In this document: positions 1 through 9,192 of the stretch, one piece after another
Layout of the letters: each line of letters opens with the position of its first letter
Numbering within the stretch: position 1 is the stretch's first letter
Source: Maribacter orientalis
GTDB taxonomy: Bacteria > Bacteroidota > Bacteroidia > Flavobacteriales > Flavobacteriaceae
Direction of reading: 5' to 3'
DNA length: 64,000 nt
NCBI RefSeq assembly: GCF_900109345.1
Contig: NZ_FNZN01000014.1
Location: 24,330-88,329, forward strand
Notes under the pieces: generated by a model
The model's input: the letters and a program-made list of their open reading frames with translations, nothing else
Database searches by the model: none
Told to the model about the DNA's origin: nothing
Position numbers and translations under genes: made by a program

Positions 1-1
1 A

Positions 2-1564
2 CAACTTTTAGAATTGACCAAACGGTATTATGTCACAGAAAAGGCGTCTCAATTATCTAAGGATTTAGAAGAATTAGCTAAAAGCCAAGAAAATCAATCT
101 AAGAAAAATAAGAAAGAAAATAGCCCAGAAAAACAAAAAGAATTGAATGACAAATTCAATGAGCTTTCAAGTGAACTCGATGCTTTAAAAAAGGACAATG
201 AAAAGCTAAAAAAACCAATAGATTTAAAATTGGATGATTCCAAAAAAGAAGGTGTTAAGGAAGACCAGCAAGATGCCTTAGAGGAACTTAAGAAAAAAGA
301 TGATGATGAAAAAACTGACTCCAACACCAAAGCAAACCAAAAACAAAAATCCGCAGCGGATAAGATGAAGGAAATGAGTGAACAATTGAGTGAATCATCT
401 TCAAGTAGTGGTGGTGGTTCTTCGGTTGCCGAAGATGCAGAAATGTTAAGACAAATATTGGATAATCTTATCATATTCTCATTTAAACAAGAATCGCTTT
501 TTGAGAGGCTAGCACAGAAAGAAGACCAAGATGCTACTCAATATTCTGAAACAGTTCGAGATCAGAATGAATTAAGGGGTCTTTTTGAACATGTAGATGA
601 TAGTCTATTTGCATTATCCTTAAGACAAGCTGAACTATCTGAATTCGTTAATGAGCAAATTACAGAGGTTTATTATAACATTGATAAGTCATTAGAAACT
701 ATGGCCGATGGCCAAATTTATCAAGGCATTTCACATCAAAAATATGTGCTTACCGCCGCTAATAGTTTAGCAGATTTTTTAGCCGAAGTTATGGACAATA
801 TGCAGCAAAGTATGCAAATGGGAAAAGGTTCTGGACAAAGTGAAGGCGGTTTTCAATTACCTGATATTATTAAGGCACAACAACAATTAGGTGAAAAAAT
901 GGGTAGCGAAGGAAAAACCGGCAGTGAAGGCAAAGAAGGGCAAGAGGGAAAGAGCGGTCTAGGTGAAAAAGGGGAGCAGGGAGAAGGTGGAAAACAAGGT
1001 TCTGAAGGGAAAAATGGTCAAAATGGCGAGGACGGAGAAGGAGGTAAGGGTGCTGGTGGCAAAAACGGTGAATCTGGCACGAATGGAGAAGGGCAAGAAG
1101 GTGCTAACGGACAGAGTGGACAAGGACAAGGGAATATGAGCGAAGCAGAGCTAAAGGAAATCTACGAAATTTACCAGAGTCAACAGAAAATTCGTCAAGA
1201 GCTAGAAAATCAGCTTCAAAATATGATTAATTCAGCCGACCAAAAATTAGGGCAAAAGTTGATTAAGCAGATGGAAGATTTTGAAAACGACTTATTAGAA
1301 AACGGAATTACACAACGTACTATCAACAAAGCCAACACTATACAATACGAATTATTAAAATTAGAAAACGCAGCATTAAAACAAGGCAAGAAATCTGAAA
1401 GAGAAAGTAATGCAAATCAAAAGGATTTTTCCAATCCAATTACTACTAAACCCTCATTATTAGATAATTATCGTAATGAAGTTGAAATTTTAAATAGGCA
1501 AAGCTTACCTTTGCGCCAAAATTTTCAAAACAAGGTTAAAGAGTATTTTAAAGCTAATGATTAA
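2..1564 (+). CDS. DUF4175-like large protein, C-terminal part (5' truncated by window)
   Basis: The reading frame is open from base 2 with no stop, so the gene begins before the window and only its C-terminal ~520 residues are seen. A charged, Lys/Glu-rich coiled-coil-like start is followed by a helical middle. Then comes a Gly/Glu/Lys/Asn-rich stretch (about residues 295-375 of the fragment) made of irregular GxxG triplet-like repeats, and a helical end. In Flavobacteriaceae a large DUF4175 protein, predicted to be membrane-anchored, commonly sits directly before ybeY; family assignment rests on that context and on composition. Its last 8 bases overlap ybeY, which implies translational coupling. 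The molecular function is unknown. Confidence 0.7.
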   Translation, partial: QLLELTKRYYVTEKASQLSKDLEELAKSQENQSKKNKKENSPEKQKELNDKFNELSSELDALKKDNEKLKKPIDLKLDDSKKEGVKEDQQDALEELKKKDDDEKTDSNTKANQKQKSAADKMKEMSEQLSESSSSSGGGSSVAEDAEMLRQILDNLIIFSFKQESLFERLAQKEDQDATQYSETVRDQNELRGLFEHVDDSLFALSLRQAELSEFVNEQITEVYYNIDKSLETMADGQIYQGISHQKYVLTAANSLADFLAEVMDNMQQSMQMGKGSGQSEGGFQLPDIIKAQQQLGEKMGSEGKTGSEGKEGQEGKSGLGEKGEQGEGGKQGSEGKNGQNGEDGEGGKGAGGKNGESGTNGEGQEGANGQSGQGQGNMSEAELKEIYEIYQSQQKIRQELENQLQNMINSADQKLGQKLIKQMEDFENDLLENGITQRTINKANTIQYELLKLENAALKQGKKSERESNANQKDFSNPITTKPSLLDNYRNEVEILNRQSLPLRQNFQNKVKEYFKAND

Positions 1565-1976
1565 CTACAATTACCTAATTGATTTCAAATTAACCGCAGA
1601 AACCACCTATGATTCGTGGATAACAGCAACCTGTAAGACAGAAGGTTTTTCGATACATGAATTAAATTACATTTTCTGTGATGATGCTTATCTGCTAAAA
1701 ATCAACCAAGATTATCTTCAACATGATTATTTGACTGATATCATAACATTTGATTATGTGTCAGGAAAAAATGTTTCTGGAGACATATACATTTCAATTG
1801 ATCGTGTAATGGAGAATGCAAAGGAATTTAATGTTTCCTTTGACAATGAATTAAAACGCGTAATGATTCATGGGATATTACACCTAATGGGTTATTCGGA
1901 TAAAACGGATACAGCTACTGCCGAAATGCGCGCTAAAGAAGAAGAAAAAATAAAGCTGTTCCACGTGGAACAATAG
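1557..1976 (+). CDS. ybeY: Endoribonuclease YbeY (rRNA maturation factor)
   Basis: This is a 139-residue single-strand-specific metallo-endoribonuclease of the UPF0054 family, which acts in 16S rRNA 3' maturation and 70S quality control. The metal-binding signature [11 protein letters not shown] lies at residues 105-115, with H105 and H109 conserved. The third ligand position holds Asp (D115) instead of the His of the proteobacterial HGxLHLxGYDH motif; Asp there is usual in Bacteroidota homologues. The start codon overlaps the upstream gene by 8 bases. The last codons (LFHVEQ) and the stop contain a perfect 16-bp parS-like palindrome, so the C-terminus of the protein is partly set by a DNA site. 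Confidence 0.95.
   Translation: MINYNYLIDFKLTAETTYDSWITATCKTEGFSIHELNYIFCDDAYLLKINQDYLQHDYLTDIITFDYVSGKNVSGDIYISIDRVMENAKEFNVSFDNELKRVMIHGILHLMGYSDKTDTATAEMRAKEEEKIKLFHVEQ
1957..1972. promoter_or_regulatory. Candidate parS site (ParB-binding palindrome), copy 1
   Basis: TGTTCCACGTGGAACA is a perfect 16-bp palindrome that matches the general bacterial parS form TGTTNCACGTGNAACA. It lies inside the last codons of ybeY. An identical copy sits at 3858-3873 on the other side of mnmG. parS sites are typically clustered close to the replication origin and load ParB for chromosome segregation. Confidence 0.8.
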
Positions 1977-1981
1977 AAGAT

Positions 1982-3850
1982 ATGTTTGGAGAAGAATATG
2001 ATGTTATCGTAGTTGGTGCCGGTCACGCAGGTGCAGAAGCTGCTGCTGCTGCTGCAAATTTGGGTTCAAAAACACTTTTGATTACCATGAACTTACAAAC
2101 CATAGGGCAAATGTCTTGTAATCCTGCCATGGGTGGAATTGCAAAAGGACAAATTGTAAGAGAGATAGATGCCCTTGGAGGCTATAGTGGTATTGTCTCA
2201 GACAAATCAGCAATTCAATTTAAAATGCTGAACAAATCAAAAGGCCCTGCGATGTGGAGTCCAAGAACTCAAAACGACAGAATGCGTTTTGCCGAAGAAT
2301 GGAGATTAATGCTAGAACGCACGCCAAACGTAGATTTTTATCAGGAAATGGTCTCGGGACTTTTGGTTGAAAACAATAAAATTATTGGAGTAAAAACATC
2401 TTTAGGAATTGATATAAAATCAAAATCAGTTGTTTTAACGAACGGTACATTTTTAAATGGATTAATTCATATTGGAGAAAAGCAATTTGGAGGGGGCAGA
2501 GCCGGTGAAAAAGCGGCGACAGGAATAACTGAACAACTACTTAGTCTAGGTTTTGAAAGTGGCAGAATGAAAACAGGTACGCCACCAAGAGTAGATGGTA
2601 GATCATTAGACTATTCTAAAATGATCGTTCAACCCGGTGATACTGTACCAGAAAAATTTTCTTACACTAATACTAAACCTTTATCACATCAACGTGATTG
2701 TCACATGACACATACAAGTGCATTGGTTCATGATTTACTTAGAGAAGGTTTTGATAGATCACCAATGTTTAACGGTAGAATTAAAAGTACTGGTCCGAGA
2801 TATTGCCCATCTATAGAAGATAAAATAAATAGATTCGCTGACAAAGACAGTCACCAAATGTTTATTGAACCTGAAGGATGGGAAACTGTAGAAGTTTATG
2901 TAAACGGTTTCTCAACATCATTGCCTGAAGATATCCAATTTAAAGCACTTCGTTCTGTTGTGGGTTTCGAAAAAGTTAAATTCTTTAGACCAGGTTATGC
3001 AATTGAATATGACTATTTTCCACCAACACAATTAAAACACACCTTAGAAACAAAACTCATAGAAAATCTATACTTCGCTGGTCAAATAAATGGAACCACG
3101 GGTTATGAGGAAGCAGCTTCACAAGGTTTAATGGCTGGCATAAATGCGCATTTAAAATTAAATGAAAAAGAACCATTAATTCTAAAAAGGAATGAAGCTT
3201 ACATTGGTGTTTTAATAGATGATCTGATAACAAAAGGAACGGAAGAGCCCTATAGAATGTTTACTTCAAGAGCAGAATATAGAACATTATTAAGACAGGA
3301 TAATGCAGACTTAAGACTAACACCTCTGAGTTATTCTATAGGTTTAGCAAGTGAAGAGCGTATGAATAGAATGGAAGAAAAACTAGAACAATCAGACTCT
3401 TTAATAAACTTCTTTAAGGAAACCAGCGTATTGCCAAATGAAATAAATCCAATATTAACAAGTGTAGATTCCGCTTTAGTCAAGCAATCTGATAAAATGT
3501 ATAAAGCATTTTCAAGACCTAATGTAACTATGGATCACATGTTACAACTTGAAAAAGTTTCTAACTTTATCAAAGAAAATAATTTTAATAGTGAAGTTCT
3601 AGAACAAGCAGAAGTTCAAATAAAATATTCAGGTTATATAGCAAAAGAAAAAGTGAATGCGGATAAGCTTCACAGACTAGAAGCTGTAAAAATTCCGACA
3701 AACTTTGACTACTCAAAATTAAAATCACTTTCTTTCGAAGCAAGAGAAAAATTAACCAAAATACAACCTGTAACTATATCACAAGCATCAAGAATTAGTG
3801 GTGTTACCCCAAGTGACATTAGTGTCCTTTTAGTTTTTCTTGGCCGGTAG
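1982..3850 (+). CDS. mnmG: tRNA uridine-5-carboxymethylaminomethyl modification enzyme MnmG (GidA)
   Basis: This 622-residue, full-length FAD-dependent enzyme works with MnmE to install the cmnm5 group on U34 of certain tRNAs. The N-terminal dinucleotide-binding motif [10 protein letters not shown] is at about residues 12-21. It is followed by the MnmG signatures [13 protein letters not shown] and [13 protein letters not shown], and later by the conserved segment [15 protein letters not shown]. The start is 5 bases after the ybeY stop, so the two genes form an operon. The parS-like palindromes on both sides match the frequent placement of gidA close to replication origins. Confidence 0.98.
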   Translation: MFGEEYDVIVVGAGHAGAEAAAAAANLGSKTLLITMNLQTIGQMSCNPAMGGIAKGQIVREIDALGGYSGIVSDKSAIQFKMLNKSKGPAMWSPRTQNDRMRFAEEWRLMLERTPNVDFYQEMVSGLLVENNKIIGVKTSLGIDIKSKSVVLTNGTFLNGLIHIGEKQFGGGRAGEKAATGITEQLLSLGFESGRMKTGTPPRVDGRSLDYSKMIVQPGDTVPEKFSYTNTKPLSHQRDCHMTHTSALVHDLLREGFDRSPMFNGRIKSTGPRYCPSIEDKINRFADKDSHQMFIEPEGWETVEVYVNGFSTSLPEDIQFKALRSVVGFEKVKFFRPGYAIEYDYFPPTQLKHTLETKLIENLYFAGQINGTTGYEEAASQGLMAGINAHLKLNEKEPLILKRNEAYIGVLIDDLITKGTEEPYRMFTSRAEYRTLLRQDNADLRLTPLSYSIGLASEERMNRMEEKLEQSDSLINFFKETSVLPNEINPILTSVDSALVKQSDKMYKAFSRPNVTMDHMLQLEKVSNFIKENNFNSEVLEQAEVQIKYSGYIAKEKVNADKLHRLEAVKIPTNFDYSKLKSLSFEAREKLTKIQPVTISQASRISGVTPSDISVLLVFLGR

Positions 3851-3857
3851 GAGAAAT

Positions 3858-3873
3858 TGTTCCACGTGGAACA
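3858..3873. promoter_or_regulatory. Candidate parS site, copy 2
   Basis: This second TGTTCCACGTGGAACA palindrome is identical to the one at 1957-1972. It lies in the short spacer 7 bases after the mnmG stop codon and before the methyltransferase gene. Two perfect copies 1.9 kb apart are very unlikely by chance in AT-rich DNA. Confidence 0.8.
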
Positions 3874-3910
3874 ATGAATATTAATTATTACAAAACTTTG
3901 AAAAATAAGC

Positions 3911-4747
3911 ATGTCAACAAACATTATACATCTTACAACAAAAGATTACTTTCTAACAAAAGAAGAATTTTCGCTTGAATTAGATACCCACTATGACATG
4001 CTAGTTACAAAACCACAACCAAAAAATTTAGACAAATATTATCAAACATCAAATTACATTTCACATACAGACCAATCAACTAATTTTTTTGAAAAAATAT
4101 ATTCATTAGCTAAGAAATATACATTACATAAAAAAACAAAATTGATAAATAAATTTTCCAATAACGGAAAAACTTTACTTGACATTGGATGTGGCACGGG
4201 TGAATTTTTAGTCACTGCTAAAAAAGAAAATTGGACAATATTTGGTGTTGAACCAAATAAACAAGCTCGAGAAAAAGCAGTGTCAAAAACATTGAATGTA
4301 GTAGAGAATTTAGAAAATTTAGGACAACAGAAATTTAACGTTATTTCTTTATGGCATGTAATGGAACACCTTCCTGATTTAAAAAATCAAATAAAAAAAA
4401 TTACAAATCTATTAGCTGAAGAAGGTACCTTAATAATTGCCGTTCCTAATTTTAAATCAAATGATGCTATTCATTACAAAGAATATTGGGCAGCCTATGA
4501 CACACCCCGACATTTATGGCACTTTTCTCAAAATGCTATTTCCGAATTATTTAAAGAACAAAATTTTAAAATAATTCAAACCCTACCAATGAAATTTGAC
4601 TCATATTATGTTTCCCTATTATCAGAAAAATATAAGAATGGAAAACAAAATTATTTTAAAGCCATTTATCAAGGATGGCTTTCAAATTATAAAGCAAATA
4701 GAACAAGTGAGTATTCTTCGCTCACATATGTCCTAAAAAGAGAGTAA
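3911..4747 (+). CDS. Class I SAM-dependent methyltransferase
   Basis: This 278-residue protein carries the SAM-binding motif I LLDIGCGTGEF (about residues 90-100). It also has an acidic motif II region (FGVEPN) and a UbiG/Methyltransf_11-like segment ISLWHVMEHLPD, followed by a beta-strand with AVPNF. These features support a Rossmann-fold methyltransferase of the Methyltransf_23 type. The substrate is not evident; relatives act on small molecules, glycans or proteins. It follows mnmG on the same strand with a 60-base spacer that contains parS copy 2. Confidence 0.85.
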   Translation: MSTNIIHLTTKDYFLTKEEFSLELDTHYDMLVTKPQPKNLDKYYQTSNYISHTDQSTNFFEKIYSLAKKYTLHKKTKLINKFSNNGKTLLDIGCGTGEFLVTAKKENWTIFGVEPNKQAREKAVSKTLNVVENLENLGQQKFNVISLWHVMEHLPDLKNQIKKITNLLAEEGTLIIAVPNFKSNDAIHYKEYWAAYDTPRHLWHFSQNAISELFKEQNFKIIQTLPMKFDSYYVSLLSEKYKNGKQNYFKAIYQGWLSNYKANRTSEYSSLTYVLKRE

Positions 4748-4956
4748 AAACCTAATTAAGCCCTTTTAAGGCATGTTTATTTCCCTGGTTATTATGAATA
4801 CTACTAAACAAAAGATAGTTCTTTAAAACAACTTAAAAAAGATAATTAAAATAAGGATTATCTATAAAATCATAAATAGGCATAATAAAAACCAATTCTA
4901 AGAAAAATCACGTTTATAATAATCTTTAAAAATAATTTCAAATTGAAAAGCTTTAT

Positions 4957-4964
4957 TACTTTTG
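4957..4964 (+). promoter_or_regulatory. Bacteroidota-type -7 element (TAnnTTTG) before the OmpH-like gene
   Basis: TACTTTTG matches the TAnnTTTG -7 consensus of Bacteroidota primary sigma promoters. It lies 23 bases before the start codon at 4987. No clear -33 TTG element is present at the usual distance, so the assignment is tentative. Confidence 0.4.
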
Positions 4965-4986
4965 CAAAACTTAAAAATGAAAAAAA

Positions 4987-5493
4987 ATGAAAAATCTTAT
5001 AGTACTATTAGCTATTGCATTATTGGCTTCCTGCCAACAAGAAAAAATCGGATATGTCGATAATGTGAAGTTGATGGATGAATACCAACAAAAAATTGAT
5101 GTTGAATCAAAATTTAAAATTCAAGCTGACGCACTAGCCTCAAAAAGAGACAGTATTTCACAGGCCTTTCAAATGGAAGCACAAGCTTTTCAAGCTAAAG
5201 CACAATCTATGTCTCAAACTAAGGCACAAGAAGAATATGCAGCTATGCAACAAAAGGGTCAAATAATTGGACAACAATTACAACAACAAGATCAACAACT
5301 TCAATTAGCTGGACAAACAGAAATGGATAGTATCGTTTCTAAAGTTAAAGAAGAAATAAAATCTTATGGTAAGGCTAACGGGTATTCATACATACTAGGT
5401 GGTGGTGATGGTGGTAGTGTTCTTTATGGTATTGAAAAAAATAATTTAACAGATGAAATAGTTAAATTGCTTAATGATAAGTATAAAAAATAA
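4987..5493 (+). CDS. OmpH/Skp-family periplasmic chaperone-like lipoprotein
   Basis: This 168-residue protein starts with a lipoprotein signal (LLAIALLASC, Cys at residue 16). It is followed by the Skp/OmpH opening IGYVDNVKLMDEYQ and a long Gln/Ala-rich helix expected to form the coiled-coil tentacle. The C-terminal strand segment with YILGGGDGGSVLYG is also typical of the family. Skp proteins bind unfolded outer-membrane proteins in the periplasm; a lipidated form would be tethered to a membrane. It stands alone between a methyltransferase and a strong bidirectional terminator. Confidence 0.85.
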   Translation: MKNLIVLLAIALLASCQQEKIGYVDNVKLMDEYQQKIDVESKFKIQADALASKRDSISQAFQMEAQAFQAKAQSMSQTKAQEEYAAMQQKGQIIGQQLQQQDQQLQLAGQTEMDSIVSKVKEEIKSYGKANGYSYILGGGDGGSVLYGIEKNNLTDEIVKLLNDKYKK

Positions 5494-5502
5494 TAGTTAT
5501 TA

Positions 5503-5557
5503 AATATTATAGAATAAAAAAGCCGGTTAAAAACCGGCTTTTTTATTCTATAATATT
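5503..5557. terminator. Bidirectional intrinsic terminator
   Basis: A perfect 26-bp inverted repeat (arms 5503-5528 and 5532-5557) has only AAA as a loop. The GC core is AGCCGGTT/AACCGGCT, and A-rich and T-rich tracts lie on the two sides. It can therefore end transcripts from both the OmpH-like gene (+) and the LysE-type gene (-). The right arm covers the last five codons, including the stop, of the minus-strand gene. Confidence 0.9.
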
Positions 5558-6226
5558 ATGTTCAAATCTTTCTAATTCATGTTCAATGTTAAACTGATCC
5601 TTAGGAAGAAATCCTTTAACAATAAGTACTATACCACAAATAATAAGTATTATACCTATTATCTTTTTAACTAGAAATATTCTCTTTACAGTTAGCTTTT
5701 TCTTTAACTGTTTCGCTAATAAAATTTTAAATATATCTGTTACAAAATAGGAGAGAAGTACTGTAGCAAAAAAAGTAAAAAAACGATCCGGTTGATTATC
5801 TAAGCTAGGTCCAACAATAATAATAATACCCAGCCAGAATACAAGTACCCCAATATTTATAAAATTCAATAAAAACCCTTTTATAAATAAGCTTAAGAAA
5901 TGAGATTTTTTAATTCTTTTAGATACTTCAGGTATTTCCTTACTATTATCTACCTTAAAAAAGGTAACTAAACCATAAATTAAAAGTATAACCCCTCCAA
6001 AAACATATAACCCAGGTTGATTACTTAAATTTTCCAGCAGCTGAAAACTACTAAAATAAGCAAGGAGAATAAATAAAATATCAGCTAATAAAACACCTAA
6101 ATCAAAGGTAATTGCAGCCCTAAAACCCTTAACTGCACTTGTTTGTAAAAGAACAAAAAAAACAGGACCCACCATAAAACTTAAAAAAAAGCCTAAAGGA
6201 ATCGCCGCTTGTATATCTTCTAACAT
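5543..6226 (-). CDS. LysE family translocator
   Basis: This 227-residue integral membrane protein has about six hydrophobic segments. The N-terminal family signature is present: PLGFFLSFMVGPVFFVLLQT, then the GFRAAITFDLGVLLAD segment. LysE/RhtB proteins export amino acids or related solutes; the substrate here cannot be told. The start is separated by 6 bases from the stop of the upstream head-GIN gene, so the two probably share a transcript. Its 3' end, including the stop codon, lies inside the bidirectional terminator. Confidence 0.88.
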   Translation of the reverse strand: MLEDIQAAIPLGFFLSFMVGPVFFVLLQTSAVKGFRAAITFDLGVLLADILFILLAYFSSFQLLENLSNQPGLYVFGGVILLIYGLVTFFKVDNSKEIPEVSKRIKKSHFLSLFIKGFLLNFINIGVLVFWLGIIIIVGPSLDNQPDRFFTFFATVLLSYFVTDIFKILLAKQLKKKLTVKRIFLVKKIIGIILIICGIVLIVKGFLPKDQFNIEHELERFEHNIIE

Positions 6227-6232
6227 GAAACT

Positions 6233-6910
6233 TTACATTCTTTTTATTGTACCGCCAAAGACAGTTTTTTCTTCTAATTTTTTTGGATTACCATACACCA
6301 AAACTTCACCACCAGCCTTAACAGTAGCCTTTACATAATCCTTTGCATTAATCTCAGCCCTAGAACCAGCATTTACATTTATCGTACAAAAATTTGTATT
6401 AAAATCTTTACCTTCATATACACCTCCTGTATTGATTTGAACATCTTGTAAATTAGAAGAACCTGTCGTTCTAATAACACCTCCAGAAACTGACTTTATT
6501 AACATTTGTTCAACTTCTGCATTTACAATAAGCTCACCACCTTCTTGTGCTTTTAGTTCTAAAACTTCTTGTTTAATTTTATCCTTGGTAACTATCCTAG
6601 CATCTTCATTGACATCAATAACTAAAATTTTATCAGAGTAATATAAGTCTACAAAAGTTTTATATCCACTAAAAATCTTACCTATTTGCATGCGTATTTT
6701 TAATACACCCTCAATATTAACAATAGCAACACTGCTGGTATTTTCACCGGAAATTATTGCTTTGTTCTCAGTAGATTTTATAAGATTAATAGATAAACCA
6801 TCAAAACCTTTTACTTCCTTAAAGGGTTCTAATTTATGAGTAACCTTACTATCCTGGCCTGTAACCAAAATACATCCGAAGAGAAACATTAAAACTAATA
6901 CTTGTTTCAT
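6233..6910 (-). CDS. Secreted head-GIN domain (DUF2807) protein
   Basis: This 225-residue protein has a cleavable signal peptide (MKQVLVLMFLFGCILVTGQ). It is followed by a repetitive beta-rich domain in which segments such as INVNAGSRAEINAKD resemble the putative auto-transporter-like adhesin head GIN domain (DUF2807), common in Bacteroidota. A periplasmic or surface location is likely; the function is unknown. It is cotranscribed with the downstream LysE-type gene. Confidence 0.8.
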   Translation of the reverse strand: MKQVLVLMFLFGCILVTGQDSKVTHKLEPFKEVKGFDGLSINLIKSTENKAIISGENTSSVAIVNIEGVLKIRMQIGKIFSGYKTFVDLYYSDKILVIDVNEDARIVTKDKIKQEVLELKAQEGGELIVNAEVEQMLIKSVSGGVIRTTGSSNLQDVQINTGGVYEGKDFNTNFCTINVNAGSRAEINAKDYVKATVKAGGEVLVYGNPKKLEEKTVFGGTIKRM

Positions 6911-6999
6911 TCTTTACGTATAAATTTGTTTATAGAAAAGCAACTAGCTTCAATGTAACCTTTCTAATACAGCCACCTTATACCAAATTCCGTTCCAAA

Positions 7000-9192
7000 T
7001 TACTTTTTATCATCCGGAATCAAAGCAAAATCTAAATGCCTCTTAATTAAATCGGTACTTTTAACCATAACGGTTATCTCATCACCAAGTGTATATTTCT
7101 TCTTGGTACGTTCACCAACTATAGCATATTGCTTTTCATCAAAGATATAATAATCTCCCTTTATGTCTCGAATACGAATCATACCCTCACATTTGTTTGC
7201 TATAATTTCAACATATATTCCCCATTCGGTAACACCACTTATAACACCACGAAACTCCTCATCTTTATGATCCTGCATAAATTTGATTTGCATATACTTG
7301 ATTGAATCACGTTCTGCGCTTGAAGCTAAATATTCCATATCGGAAGAATGCTTACATTTCTTCTGAAATTCTTCTTCTTTAGCTGAATTACCACCATCAA
7401 TATAATGTTGTAATAACCTATGCACCATAACATCAGGATATCTACGAATAGGTGAGGTAAAATGTGTATAATAATCAAAAGCTAAACCATAATGACCAAT
7501 ATTATCAATAGTATATATAGCTTTACTCATACTACGAATAGTAAGTGTATCGACCATATTCTGCTCCTTTTTTCCCTTAACATCTTGCAGTAATTGATTT
7601 AAAGATGAACTAATAGATTTCTTATCCTTAAAATCTAATTTATGTCCAAATTTAGATACAATACCATTCAAAGCAATTAATTTATCTGGATCTGGATCAT
7701 CGTGAACCCTATATACAAAAGTCTTTTTTGGTTTTTGTTTACCGATAAATTCAGCAACCTTTCTATTAGCTAAAAGCATAAACTCCTCTATTAGCTTATT
7801 AGCATCTTTAGATTCTTTAAAATAAACACCAATAGGTTCACTGTTTTCATCAAGATTAAAGCGCACTTCAACTTTATCGAAAGACAACGCACCTTGATCC
7901 ATACGTTTATCACGCATAATTTTTGCTAATCGGTCCATTATCAACGTAGCTTCTACTACATCATCAGTAACAGTGTAAGACGAATCTCTAATAGATATAT
8001 CTTGAGGAATAAGACCTTTACCTGTTTCTATGATATGTTGTGCCTCTTCATATGCGAAACGTTCGTTAGAGTTGATTACAGTTCTTCCAAACCATTGATT
8101 TCTTATCACAGATGTATCGTCAAGCTCGAAAATGGCAGAAAATGTATACTTCTCTTCATTAGGTCTTAACGAACAAGCATTATTAGATAATACTTCAGGC
8201 AACATTGGTACCACACGATCAACTAAATAAACAGATGTAGCTCTTTCATATGCTTCATCATCTAAAATCGTTTCTTTTTTTAAATAATGAGATACATCGG
8301 CGATATGAATGCCAATTTCAAAATTTCCATTTTCTAATATTTGAAACGATAGTGCATCATCAAAATCTTTGGCATCTTTAGGATCAATAGTAAATGTCAA
8401 AACATCCCTTACATCTCTACGTTTTAAAATTTCCTCTTTCTTAATACTAGTATCTAATCCATCGGCAAAACGTTGAACTTCTGCAGGAAAAGAATAAGGT
8501 AATCCGTATTCCGCAAGTATAGAATGTATTTCAGTATCATGTTCTCCTGGTATTCCTAAAACCTCTGTCACTTTACCAAAAGGGGAATCTACATTATCTG
8601 GCCAATCGGTAATTTCAACCAAAACCTTCTCACCATCTTTTGCGTCACCTAATTTATCTTTTGAAACAAAAATATCAGTATACATCCTAAAATCTGTAGG
8701 TCTTACGAATGCAAATGTTTTTTGCATATCTACAATTCCAACAAATGTTGTTTTGTACCGTTCAAGAACCCTTACTATTTCGCCCTCTAACTTTTTACTT
8801 TTACTTCTTGGGTATATATAAACCTCTACTTTGTCTTTATGAAAAGCTTTATTTATTTTATTCGATGGTATAAAAATATCATCATCCATACCTTCAACAA
8901 CGATATAAGCATTTCCCTTACCTGTAATATCTACAGTACCTTCATGGTACGACTTGGTATTTTCTAATACTTTGTATTGGCCTCGGTCAATTTCTTGTAT
9001 ACGCTTCTTTTCCTTAAGCTCTGTTAACCTTTTAATTAGGATATTTCTATCTTGGGCATCGGTTATATCAATCTTGGCGGCAATCTGCTTATAATTAAAA
9101 CTTTTACTAGGTTCCTTTTCAAGAACAGTAAAAATTCCTTTTGTAATTTCATTCTTTCTATGATTATTCGCCTTTTTATTTCTCTTCGACAT
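7000..9192 (-). CDS. rnr: Ribonuclease R (3'-5' exoribonuclease)
   Basis: This 730-residue protein has RNase R/VacB architecture: an N-terminal winged-helix region (about 15-70), cold-shock OB domains (about 75-220), and the RNB catalytic domain starting near residue 245. The catalytic Asp cluster is FTIDPKDAKDFDDAL. A C-terminal S1 domain (about 645-725) follows, with EFRGVISGVTEWGIYVE. It degrades structured RNA, including rRNA and mRNA decay intermediates. It lacks the long basic tail of the E. coli enzyme, which is usual in this phylum. It is transcribed away from the AT-rich gap at 9193-9838. Confidence 0.97.
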   Translation of the reverse strand: MSKRNKKANNHRKNEITKGIFTVLEKEPSKSFNYKQIAAKIDITDAQDRNILIKRLTELKEKKRIQEIDRGQYKVLENTKSYHEGTVDITGKGNAYIVVEGMDDDIFIPSNKINKAFHKDKVEVYIYPRSKSKKLEGEIVRVLERYKTTFVGIVDMQKTFAFVRPTDFRMYTDIFVSKDKLGDAKDGEKVLVEITDWPDNVDSPFGKVTEVLGIPGEHDTEIHSILAEYGLPYSFPAEVQRFADGLDTSIKKEEILKRRDVRDVLTFTIDPKDAKDFDDALSFQILENGNFEIGIHIADVSHYLKKETILDDEAYERATSVYLVDRVVPMLPEVLSNNACSLRPNEEKYTFSAIFELDDTSVIRNQWFGRTVINSNERFAYEEAQHIIETGKGLIPQDISIRDSSYTVTDDVVEATLIMDRLAKIMRDKRMDQGALSFDKVEVRFNLDENSEPIGVYFKESKDANKLIEEFMLLANRKVAEFIGKQKPKKTFVYRVHDDPDPDKLIALNGIVSKFGHKLDFKDKKSISSSLNQLLQDVKGKKEQNMVDTLTIRSMSKAIYTIDNIGHYGLAFDYYTHFTSPIRRYPDVMVHRLLQHYIDGGNSAKEEEFQKKCKHSSDMEYLASSAERDSIKYMQIKFMQDHKDEEFRGVISGVTEWGIYVEIIANKCEGMIRIRDIKGDYYIFDEKQYAIVGERTKKKYTLGDEITVMVKSTDLIKRHLDFALIPDDKK

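Noticed and set aside
94..474. 126-codon open frame opposite the first gene
   Set aside because: It is a Ser/Leu/Phe-rich shadow produced by the Lys/Glu-rich coding strand.
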